DNA from: an uncultured Verrucomicrobiota bacterium
Lineage (GTDB): Bacteria > Verrucomicrobiota > Kiritimatiellia > RFP12 > UBA1067
Direction of reading: 5' to 3'
NCBI GenBank assembly: GCA_946615875.1
Contig: CAMOIK010000004.1
Coordinates: forward strand, 1 to 26,394
Length of the DNA: 26,394 nt
Position numbers and translations under genes: made by a program. Below the pieces are notes generated by a model. That model was given only the letters and a program-made list of their open reading frames with translations. It did no database searches and was not told the origin of the DNA. The first letter of the stretch is position 1, and each line of letters begins with the position of its first letter. This document shows, piece by piece, positions 7,667-14,636 of the stretch.

Positions 7667-9880
7667 TCACTTTATGATTATCATAAGCCCCTTCGCCGGC
7701 GGCAGCACGGAGAACTCGTGCCAGTCGATGTTGGCCCAGTCGCCGCCAGACTGAGACTCCCACGCGAGGCGGTTCCACCCCGCGACGATGGCGTCCGGCG
7801 GAATATTGACCTCGGTCGTCGCGCCGCCCACGAGCTTGTATTCGCCCACCTTCTTGCCGTTGGCGTAGAAATGGAAGTCCTTTTCGGCTTTGCCCGTGTT
7901 CTGCACGCGCGTCGCAAAGACGCCTCTGCACTTGCCGGCCAGATCCTCAGGCACGTAGAAGTCGAAGTACGTCCTGCTGTCTCTGCCGGAGGCCAGACCC
8001 CTGTGGTGTATTTCATCCGAGCCGCACGCTGGGCTGAAGAGGTATCTGTCTGGATTGCCCGTGGCAGATGCCTGATCCGTGAATGAAGAGATGCTCTCGC
8101 CGAAATGCCAGGAGCCGCCGAGCGCAACCGCGTCCAGCACGAGCACGTCGCCGCTCGTGCGTCCGATGACGAGCGTGTTCGCGCCGGAGACAATCTTGTT
8201 CTCCTCGATGTATATTAACGACGTTTTGCCTGGATAGACGCCCGCCGTGCCAAGCAACGTGCCGTTGAGCGTGATGTCCACCTCGCCGGGCGAAGATGCG
8301 CTCGCCATCGGCAGGCGCAGATACTGCGGCAGTCCCGCCCAGAGCTTCGGGCAGTCGAACGTTATCGTCGCGCTCGGGTTCTCCTCCGTCAGCGTCGGGT
8401 TCAGGTTCTCCCAGTCGCCGTCCGTCGCTGCGCTTGCCTTGCTCGGCGCCGCCGCAAACTCGTTTGCGCCGTTCCCTTCAATGCCCACTTGCACGAGATT
8501 TGGGCGGCCCGTGCCGCAGGCCATCGCCTCGCGGATCTCGTCGTCGGAGAGCGTACGGTCCCAGAACGCGATCTGGTGGAACGCGCCGCGGAAGCCATAG
8601 GTCCAGCCATTCGCGCTCGTAACCCCGACGCCACGCGTGAAACTGCAGTTGCTTTTATTGTCTCCTCCAATGAGAACCTGGGCGTTTGGAGCCACGGACG
8701 GCTGCGGACCGGTTGCCGGATAGGTCTTCGAATGGCGCTTCAGCACGCAAACGCCGTCTTCTTCATAGCAGAATGTCGTCGTCAGCGTCGAACCCGACAC
8801 CGCGATGACGCAATCGACCCACGTGCCGTCCTTGATGCGAACGTCGTCGTACTGGGCGCTCTGGTCGTTGCCGACGACGAAGCGCGGGACGGAGTATTCG
8901 GAGAGCGCCGCGGTCGGCTGCATGCGCAAATCAACTCCGCCAGCCGCGCCGGCCGCGCCGCTCCAAACCCCTCCGATTTTGACAACCCTGTTCTGGTTCC
9001 CGGGAAGCGGGTTGATCGCCTCGTTGCGGAAGCGGAGGAACACTGTATAGTTCTCGCAGTTCGCCGTGCGGTCGGCGAACCATTTCGTCAGCTTCAGCGT
9101 TCCGGTTCTGTAGGTTATGTTGGGCTGCGTCTGCTCCACGCCGTCGATCGTAACGGTCTCCAGGGAGTTCGTCGTGACGGGGGACGCGACGACCATGCAT
9201 GGCGTGGAGGCGAGCGTGACATTGGCGTAGGGGCATGCCACGTGCTGGTTCTCGTAGCTCATCCTCCAGCCCCACCAGTAGTATTCGCCGCCGTGCAGGG
9301 AAGAGGAAGAATCGGCTAGTTGAGGCAGGTTCTTGACAAGGCAAGTCTGGTTGTTGCCGCTGTCCGCGGTGCCGACGGCGTTTCCGGCGGAGCCTTTGTA
9401 CCACACCTTGACGTCGTCGAAGACGCTTGAGCGCACCGCGCCGTCGGCGGACGGCAAGGTGAAGACGGTGGCGGCGGCGATGGCGCCTGCGGCCACGCCC
9501 ATTGCTGATTTTGCTCTAACGGATCGCTCCTCCTGTTTTTTGAGTTCCTCCAATTCCTCGCTGAAGATCTTCTCGAAGGGCTCTTCGCCGAATGCGGCAA
9601 GCCCAGCCGCATCGTCCGCCGCCGCGGCGCGGCCCGTGGCGCCCGGGTCTTGCGGCGCGAGGACGATGGTGGCGACGGTGGCGGCGAGCGCGGCGAAGGA
9701 AACGGCGGCCGCGACGGAAGCCGCCGCCTTCGCCCAGCGGCGCCTGGCGGCTGCGGCGCGGGCGCGCGCGGCGATTTTCCCGGCGAGGCCAGGCGGCAGA
9801 GGGCGGATGAAGGCCTTGTCCTTCAGCGCCTTGGCGATCAGCCGCTCTTCCTGCTTCTCGAATGTCCGTTCGTTGCCCAT
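7667..9880 (-). CDS. Membrane-anchored LamG-domain protein with an anti-sigma-like cytoplasmic N-terminus
   Basis: A 737-aa protein in the sigma-factor operon. Residues 1-47 are charged and cytoplasmic-looking, ending in an Arg-rich run (ARARAAAARRR). Residues 50-74 are a strong transmembrane segment. After a linker, residues about 112-149 form a second signal-like stretch: basic KKQEERSVRAK followed by hydrophobic MGVAAGAIAAATVFTLP. Residues about 155-460 are a concanavalin/LamG jelly roll ending in the typical GAFHQIAFWDRTLSDDEI. Residues about 500-725 hold two similar beta modules, each with an NG-x-x-x-G turn and a later GxNxL. The SD is GGAAGGA at 9891-9885. LamG domains often bind glycans, so with the sigma gene two cistrons upstream this may be a sensor that holds the sigma factor at the membrane. 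No zinc anti-sigma HxxxCxxC motif is present, so that role is inference. Confidence 0.75.
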   Translation of the reverse strand: MGNERTFEKQEERLIAKALKDKAFIRPLPPGLAGKIAARARAAAARRRWAKAAASVAAAVSFAALAATVATIVLAPQDPGATGRAAAADDAAGLAAFGEEPFEKIFSEELEELKKQEERSVRAKSAMGVAAGAIAAATVFTLPSADGAVRSSVFDDVKVWYKGSAGNAVGTADSGNNQTCLVKNLPQLADSSSSLHGGEYYWWGWRMSYENQHVACPYANVTLASTPCMVVASPVTTNSLETVTIDGVEQTQPNITYRTGTLKLTKWFADRTANCENYTVFLRFRNEAINPLPGNQNRVVKIGGVWSGAAGAAGGVDLRMQPTAALSEYSVPRFVVGNDQSAQYDDVRIKDGTWVDCVIAVSGSTLTTTFCYEEDGVCVLKRHSKTYPATGPQPSVAPNAQVLIGGDNKSNCSFTRGVGVTSANGWTYGFRGAFHQIAFWDRTLSDDEIREAMACGTGRPNLVQVGIEGNGANEFAAAPSKASAATDGDWENLNPTLTEENPSATITFDCPKLWAGLPQYLRLPMASASSPGEVDITLNGTLLGTAGVYPGKTSLIYIEENKIVSGANTLVIGRTSGDVLVLDAVALGGSWHFGESISSFTDQASATGNPDRYLFSPACGSDEIHHRGLASGRDSRTYFDFYVPEDLAGKCRGVFATRVQNTGKAEKDFHFYANGKKVGEYKLVGGATTEVNIPPDAIVAGWNRLAWESQSGGDWANIDWHEFSVLPPAKGLMIIIK

Positions 9881-9928
9881 TGCGTCCTTCCACCGTTCAA
9901 TATGCGCCCAGGAGCAAAAGCGTTCGCG

Positions 9929-11098
9929 TCAATTCTTCGGGATGCTGCGTTTTTCGTCGAGGTGGAGTGCCTTGGCGATGGCCGCGCCGTACGCTTTGGC
10001 GAGGGCTTTCATGCCGTAGTCGTTGGGGTGGACGCCATCGACCGTCCCGTCCATGTCGGCGGGATACATGCCGTCCCTCGGCAGCAGGACGAGGTCTTGC
10101 CAGCCTTCGGCCGCGAGCTTTTCGTATATCTTCTTGAGCAGCGCGTCCTTGGGAGCGGGCGTGCGGCCATAGACGTCGCTCTGCCCGGCCATGACGATCG
10201 GGACGCCCGGACGCTTCGAACGCAGGTTGCGAATGAATGGCTCGTAGTTCTCGTCCATGTTGCGTCCCTTGATCGCCTTTGGCGTGCCGGACATCCTCAT
10301 GTTGTGAAGGCAGTCGAGCACGTAGCAGCTCGCGTCGATACTGGCCAGATGCTCGCTCATCTCCAGCTCCATCACGCCGGAACCGGAAAAGCCGAGATTG
10401 ACCACCGGCACGTCTAGTTCGCGGCCGACGATGTTCACGAACGACATCCCCGGGCGCGACGCGCACGCGCCGTGGGTGATTGACGTGCCGTAGAACACCA
10501 CGGGCTTGCCGATGCCGCTTTTGCGCGGCCCAAGCGGGCGAATCCGCGCATCAGGCTCTATGCCGAGAGAGAACTCCTTCAGGCCGTTGTAGAGCGGGAG
10601 GTTGACAAGGCAGGCGTCGCCGGGCTTCCACGGGATGTCCAGCGTGGCGCCGGACGCCGACTTGATGCGCCCGGTCTTGACGTAGAGCCAGCGGCCCGCC
10701 TCCTCGTCGAAGCGATAGACGTCGATGCCGCTCGACCCTGATTTCGCCATGTGGTCCATTTCCATCCTGCCGGCGCTGTAGGGCGTCCACTTGAAGACCA
10801 GCCGCCGCGAGCCGGTGGAGAACCTGAACTGCATTCCGGCGGTGTCGTGCTTCATGGCGCGCACGCCATCGTTCACGTTCGTGGACACTCCCGACGGCAG
10901 TCTGTCGTAGTAATGGTCGGTGTCGTCGAACGCCCTGCCCTCGATAGGGAGCTGAGTGCCGTCGATCCAGCGCAGGCCGTTCGTCACTACGCCGCATTCG
11001 ATCGCCATGTTTCGGTCGTATGCCGCCACGGATTCTCCGTTGGCGGATGGGATTGCGGCGGCGAATGCCGCCGCCAGCGAGAATACAAGGGTTTTCAT
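9929..11098 (-). CDS. Secreted SGNH/GDSL-family hydrolase (predicted carbohydrate esterase)
   Basis: A 389-aa exported esterase-like enzyme. The signal peptide is residues 1-21 (MKTLVFSLAAAFAAAIPSANG). Residues about 25-190 form a beta-sandwich N-terminal domain as in two-domain SGNH hydrolases. The catalytic domain starts at KPVVFYGTSITHG, with block I nucleophile S206, block II glycine in NLGFSGSG (234-241), block III asparagine in LDCLHN (261-266), and block V D354/H357 in DGVHPND. All four blocks are intact. The likely role is removal of acetyl or similar esters from polysaccharides, working with the GH-A enzyme of the same operon. There is no SD: the 32 nt before the ATG are a pyrimidine-rich 7-bp tandem repeat that runs to the start codon. 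It lies 35 nt downstream of the sigma gene and 48 nt upstream of the LamG gene. Confidence 0.87.
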   Translation of the reverse strand: MKTLVFSLAAAFAAAIPSANGESVAAYDRNMAIECGVVTNGLRWIDGTQLPIEGRAFDDTDHYYDRLPSGVSTNVNDGVRAMKHDTAGMQFRFSTGSRRLVFKWTPYSAGRMEMDHMAKSGSSGIDVYRFDEEAGRWLYVKTGRIKSASGATLDIPWKPGDACLVNLPLYNGLKEFSLGIEPDARIRPLGPRKSGIGKPVVFYGTSITHGACASRPGMSFVNIVGRELDVPVVNLGFSGSGVMELEMSEHLASIDASCYVLDCLHNMRMSGTPKAIKGRNMDENYEPFIRNLRSKRPGVPIVMAGQSDVYGRTPAPKDALLKKIYEKLAAEGWQDLVLLPRDGMYPADMDGTVDGVHPNDYGMKALAKAYGAAIAKALHLDEKRSIPKN

Positions 11099-11131
11099 GG
11101 AGGGTAGAGGTTAGATGATAGTTGGTAGATG
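11099..11131 (-). repeat. Tandem heptad repeat (CMDCYAH type) directly before the SGNH start codon
   Basis: On the minus strand the gap reads CATCTAC, CAACTAT, CATCTAA, CCTCTAC, then a partial CCTCC that abuts the ATG. That is four full 7-bp units plus five bases. The array fills essentially the whole interval between the sigma-factor stop and the SGNH start, where an SD would be expected. It shares the consensus C-[AC]-[AGT]-C-[CT]-A-[ACT] with the array before the flippase gene. Confidence 0.75.
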
Positions 11132-11133
11132 TA

Positions 11134-11649
11134 TTACAGGTTCTTGCGCATGAGCTGCTTTGCCTCGTGGAGCAATCTCTTCGCCGTGCCTTCCGGAATG
11201 GATAGCAGCTCGGCTATCTGCGGCACCGTAAGGTCGTCGAAATAGCGCAGGACTACGAGCGTGCGGTATCGCTCCGGCAGGGCGGCGACGGCGGCGCGCA
11301 CCGCTTTCGCGTCCGCCTCCCTGGCCAGCATCTCGCCGGGGTCCGGGCGCGAGTCGGTCTGCTCCGGCGGCTCCGCCATGAAGTCGAGGGCGTTGCGCCC
11401 CTTGCCGCGCAGGTCCATGCGGCGGCAGTTCGTCAGAATGCCGCAGAGCCAAGGGAAGATCGGCTTGGACGGATCGTACTGGGAGATGTTTCGGATGGCG
11501 CTCTCGAACGTCCGCATCACCAGGTCCTCGGAGTCCGCCGCGCTGCGGCACATCAGGTATGCAGTGTTGTAGAGTTTCTCGCCAAAGTCGGCGAGAAGCC
11601 TCGAGATGGCGCTTTCCGCATCCTCTTCTATGGCATCTCCGATGTTCAC
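11134..11649 (-). CDS. ECF-type RNA polymerase sigma-70 family factor
   Basis: A 171-aa alternative sigma factor that would direct RNA polymerase to a private set of promoters. Region 2 spans about residues 18-88 (LYNTAYLMCRSAADSEDLV, then FPWLCGILTNCRRMDLRG), and region 4 spans about 112-168, with the helix-turn-helix PQIAELLSIPEGTAKRLLHEAK. The linker between them is short, as usual for ECF factors. The start is GTG, chosen because an extended -10 box (TATGGTATTGT) ends 6 nt before it. This predicts a leaderless message, and no SD is visible. It is first in an operon with SGNH, LamG, phosphoesterase and GH-A genes, so it probably controls polysaccharide-use genes. The LamG protein is the best candidate for its membrane regulator. 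Confidence 0.9.
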   Translation of the reverse strand: MNIGDAIEEDAESAISRLLADFGEKLYNTAYLMCRSAADSEDLVMRTFESAIRNISQYDPSKPIFPWLCGILTNCRRMDLRGKGRNALDFMAEPPEQTDSRPDPGEMLAREADAKAVRAAVAALPERYRTLVVLRYFDDLTVPQIAELLSIPEGTAKRLLHEAKQLMRKNL

Positions 11650-11655
11650 GTCCGC

Positions 11656-11666
11656 ACAATACCATA
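11656..11666 (-). promoter_or_regulatory. Extended -10 promoter for the sigma-factor operon
   Basis: The minus strand reads TATGG followed by TATTGT, a TGn-type extended -10 element differing from the recC/GH2 promoters only in the hexamer (TATTGT for TATAAT). The hexamer ends 6 nt before the GTG start, so transcription should begin at or next to the start codon. No -35 match is visible. Confidence 0.6.
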
Positions 11667-11667
11667 T

Positions 11668-11701
11668 GCGGGATGACGCGGCTTCGTTCGCCTCTTCCCG
11701 C
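11668..11701. promoter_or_regulatory. Inverted repeat between the reductase stop and the sigma promoter
   Basis: GCGGGA (11668-11673) pairs with TCCCGC (11696-11701), and an inner GGC/GCC pair is nested between them. It starts one base upstream of the extended -10 box, where a -35 or operator would sit. It also follows the last gene of the rec operon by about a dozen bases, so it could be a terminator of that operon. The stem is short and there is no U-tract. Confidence 0.35.
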
Positions 11702-11712
11702 GTTCAGTCCCG

Positions 11713-12687
11713 TCATGGCAGCGGGATGGCGCCTGAGATGTCGTGTGCGCGGTAGGGCTCCTCCAGCCACGCCGTCTCGTCCGGCGCGAGGGTCAGATCG
11801 ACCGCCTTGACGGCGTCGTCGAAGTGTTTCGCGTTGGTGGCGCCGACGATCGGCGCGGCCACGCCTTTCGCGAAGTGCCAGGCGAGCGCGATTTCGCACA
11901 TGGTCGCGCCGCGCCGCCTGGCCAGCTCGTCCACGCGGGCGACGATGGCCATGTCGTTCTCCCTGGCGCGGTCGTATTTCTTGTGGAGGTTCTTGTCGGT
12001 GGAGTCGCGTTTGGTGCCGCTGTCCCACTGCGGATGCGTGAGGTGGCCTCCGGCGAGCGGCGAATACGGCATGAGAGAAACTCCATACTGCTTCGCGACG
12101 GGGATGAGGTCGCGCTCGTCTTCGCGGTAGAGCAGGTTGTAGTGGTTCTGGAGCGTCGAGAAGAGGGTGAAGCCGTTGCGCTCGGCGCAGAGCTGGAGGT
12201 TGTGGAACTGGTAGCCGAACATCGCAGAGGCGCCCAGCGCGCGCACCTTGCCGGCTTTCACGAGCGCGTCGAGCGCGGCCATCGTCTCCTCGATGGGCGT
12301 GGAGTAGTCGAAACGGTGGATCTGGTAGAGGTCCAGGTAGTCCGTGCCGAGCCGCTTCAGCGAACCATCGATCTCGCGCTCTATGGCGGCGCGCGAGAGC
12401 TTCCCTTCGTTGAAATAGACCTTCGAGGCGATCACCACGTCGCTCCGCCGGACCCCGGCCGCGCGCAGCGCGTTGCCCAGGTATTCCTCGCTGGTGCCGT
12501 GGGAGTAGCAGTTGGCGGTGTCGAAGAAGTTCACGCCGAGGTCCAGGGCGTGCCGCACCATCGCCGTAGTCTCCTCCTGCGGCAGCGTCCACAGGTGGAA
12601 GTCCTCTGACGCCTTGCCGTATGACATGCAGCCGACGCAGATGCGGCTGACTTCTATTCCGGTGTTTCCGAGTTTCGTGTATTTCAT
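11713..12687 (-). CDS. Aldo/keto reductase
   Basis: A 324-aa cytoplasmic NAD(P)H-dependent oxidoreductase with a TIM-barrel fold. The catalytic tetrad is intact: D56 and Y61 (FDTANCYSHG), K89 (VIASKV) and H124 (LYQIHRFD). The N-terminal KYTKLGNTGIEVSRICVGCMSYG and the LSRAAIEREIDGSLKRLGTDYLDLYQIH stretch are typical of YajO/YhdN-like reductases. There is no signal peptide. The SD AAGGAAG lies about 8 nt before the ATG, and recD ends only 27 nt upstream on the same strand, so the gene is probably the last cistron of the recCBD transcript. A metabolic reductase has no evident link to recombination; it may be an accidental passenger. The substrate is unknown. Confidence 0.9.
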   Translation of the reverse strand: MKYTKLGNTGIEVSRICVGCMSYGKASEDFHLWTLPQEETTAMVRHALDLGVNFFDTANCYSHGTSEEYLGNALRAAGVRRSDVVIASKVYFNEGKLSRAAIEREIDGSLKRLGTDYLDLYQIHRFDYSTPIEETMAALDALVKAGKVRALGASAMFGYQFHNLQLCAERNGFTLFSTLQNHYNLLYREDERDLIPVAKQYGVSLMPYSPLAGGHLTHPQWDSGTKRDSTDKNLHKKYDRARENDMAIVARVDELARRRGATMCEIALAWHFAKGVAAPIVGATNAKHFDDAVKAVDLTLAPDETAWLEEPYRAHDISGAIPLP

Positions 12688-12714
12688 CGGTGCTTCCTTT
12701 CGTTTCGCGGCGCG

Positions 12715-14634
12715 TCATGCGGCCGAAGAGGCCAGCGCCGCGCGGGTTGAGAATATGACGGTGCGCCGTCTGGCGCGGGTGATCGCGGTGTATGCCATGC
12801 GCCTGGAGATCAGCGGGTGCCCGGCGCAGTCCGGCATGACCACCAGCACGTCGCCGAATTCCGAGCCTTGGCTCTTGTGGACGGTCGTGGCGTATGCGAT
12901 GTCGTGCTCGGGCAGGCGCGAGACGTGGCACGCCACAACCCTGTCGCCGCGCGGGAACAGCGCCAGCATGCCCTCCGGCGAGCGGACCGTCACGCCGGTG
13001 TCGCCGTTGAACAGGCGCAGGCGCGGCGCGTTCTCCGTCACGATGACCGGCAGGCCCGGTTCGGCGAGTCTGCGCAGCCCCGGCAGACGGCCTAGGCGGT
13101 GGCGCAGCAGCGTCTCGTTGGCGCGCTCCGTGCCGAAGCGGCCGTTGCGCACGACGGCGAGGATGCGCGATGCGTCGAGCGCGGCGAAGAGCTCGCGCGC
13201 CGTCGGCGTCATCTCGCCGCGCAGCGCGGCTTCGTCGTCTGCGATTGCTTCCGCGAGCGAATGGAGCGCGCCGCCCATCGCCAGACCGTGCGCATCCGCC
13301 CACTTGCGCAGGAAGCCGTCGATTTCCGCCCTTGCGTCGCGCGGCTCGAACCACAGGCAGGAGTCGATGGTCCGGCTGTCGCGCACGGCGTCCGCCCAAT
13401 CGTCGCCGAGGCGGGCGGCGTCCGACATGATCGTGGTGCAGTCGCCTCGCTTGAACTCCTCCGCGCACGAGCGCAGCGAGCCCTTGAAGCGGCGCGACTG
13501 CGTAAGCTCCGCGACGCATTCCCGCATCCTGCATACGAGGTCGCCGAGGACGGCGCCGGCCTGTACGGGCGGCAGCTGGTTCACGTCGCCGAGCAGTATC
13601 AGCCGACAGTCGCCGCGCAGCGCGTCCAGCAGCGAGCGCATGAGGAGAAGATCGACCATGGACGCCTCGTCGATCACGACGAGCCTGTGCGGCAGCTGGT
13701 TCGCGGCGTCGTGGCGCCATCGCGGGGCGACGCCGCCCAGGAGCGACTGGATGGTGGAGCCGTCCAGCGACTGGAGGATGGCTCGCTCGCCCGGCTCGAT
13801 GTCGTTTTCTCCGGCGGCGAGCAGCTGTCCGCGCAATGCCTCTCCCATTCTCTGCGCAGCGCGTCCCGTGGGCGCGGCGAGGGCGATTTCGCCTGCCGCA
13901 AGCCCTTCGCGCCTGACGAGCGCGCGCAGGATCGAGCACACGATCGTGGTCTTGCCAGTGCCCGGCCCGCCCGTCACGACCGCGAGACGGCCGGCGACGG
14001 CGGCAGCCACCGCGCGCTTTTGTTCGCCGGAAAGGATAAATGCGCCCCGGGAGTATGTGCAGAAGGCGTCGAGTTCCGGCGGCGCCATGCCGCCGTCCGC
14101 CGCCTTGGCGCGTTCTTCGAGGAGATTTGCGACGCGCACGGCGGCGTCGTGGTGCCGTCGGAAGGCGAGGCGGATGGCGTCCGTCCCGTCCCTGCCGGAC
14201 GATACGACGAAGCGCGAGAGCGCGCCGGCCGTCGCCGCCGCCGCCGGCCAATGCGCCGCGACAAGGTGCGCGAACCCGTCAGCGTCCACGGCGACCTCCT
14301 CCGATGCACGGTCGATGCGCCCTGCGGCGGCGATGCGCCAGGAGTCCTTGGCCGCGTCGCCCGTGAGCGCCAGTTCGGCGTCGCCGGAGTGCAGGGCCAT
14401 GAACATGGCGGCGACGAGAAGGTATGCGTGCGGTTCTGCGCAGCCGCAGAAGCGCGTCACGTCCCTGGCGCACTGGAGTTCGCCGATCGAGACCTCGCCG
14501 GCATCGACGAGCCGCGCGAGTATTGTGCGGACGTCCTGCGCGTCGCTTTCCGCGCCTTCCGGGATGCCGAATGCGGCCAGTGTGTCGATGGTGTCTTTCA
14601 TCGCGGTGGGCGTGTTATTGAAGGATGTCGGCAT
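12715..14634 (-). CDS. recD: Exodeoxyribonuclease V alpha subunit, RecD helicase
   Basis: The 5'-3' SF1 helicase subunit of RecBCD, here 639 aa. After an all-helical N-terminal domain, Walker A is GGPGTGKT (222-229), Walker B is IDEAS (321-325), and motif III is GDVNQLP (349-355). The C-terminal UvrD_C_2 part has TTVHKSQGSEF and ends with the TAITRARRR motif VI. The start was set at the ATG at 14634, 2 nt after the recB stop, because a longer frame back to 14751 only translates the overlapping recB end into Arg-rich nonsense. An internal ATG at 14601 is an alternative; neither has a clear SD, which suits translational coupling. It is followed by the aldo/keto reductase. Confidence 0.9.
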   Translation of the reverse strand: MPTSFNNTPTAMKDTIDTLAAFGIPEGAESDAQDVRTILARLVDAGEVSIGELQCARDVTRFCGCAEPHAYLLVAAMFMALHSGDAELALTGDAAKDSWRIAAAGRIDRASEEVAVDADGFAHLVAAHWPAAAATAGALSRFVVSSGRDGTDAIRLAFRRHHDAAVRVANLLEERAKAADGGMAPPELDAFCTYSRGAFILSGEQKRAVAAAVAGRLAVVTGGPGTGKTTIVCSILRALVRREGLAAGEIALAAPTGRAAQRMGEALRGQLLAAGENDIEPGERAILQSLDGSTIQSLLGGVAPRWRHDAANQLPHRLVVIDEASMVDLLLMRSLLDALRGDCRLILLGDVNQLPPVQAGAVLGDLVCRMRECVAELTQSRRFKGSLRSCAEEFKRGDCTTIMSDAARLGDDWADAVRDSRTIDSCLWFEPRDARAEIDGFLRKWADAHGLAMGGALHSLAEAIADDEAALRGEMTPTARELFAALDASRILAVVRNGRFGTERANETLLRHRLGRLPGLRRLAEPGLPVIVTENAPRLRLFNGDTGVTVRSPEGMLALFPRGDRVVACHVSRLPEHDIAYATTVHKSQGSEFGDVLVVMPDCAGHPLISRRMAYTAITRARRRTVIFSTRAALASSAA

Positions 14635-14636
14635 GG

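Noticed and set aside
7672..7686. TTATGAT-T-ATCATAA inverted repeat as an operator
   Set aside because: It lies in the last codons of the LamG gene (encoding LMIIIK) inside an operon with a 7-nt gap, so it is most easily explained as coding sequence.
11099..11131. Heptad arrays considered as CRISPR or telomere-like arrays
   Set aside because: Units are 7 bp with no spacers, too short and too degenerate for CRISPR, and they sit inside operons.
11111..14251. 1046-aa open frame on the minus strand across the sigma, reductase and recD genes
   Set aside because: Its translation is Arg/Ala/Pro-rich low-complexity sequence typical of a shifted frame in GC-rich DNA, and it overlaps three recognisable genes.
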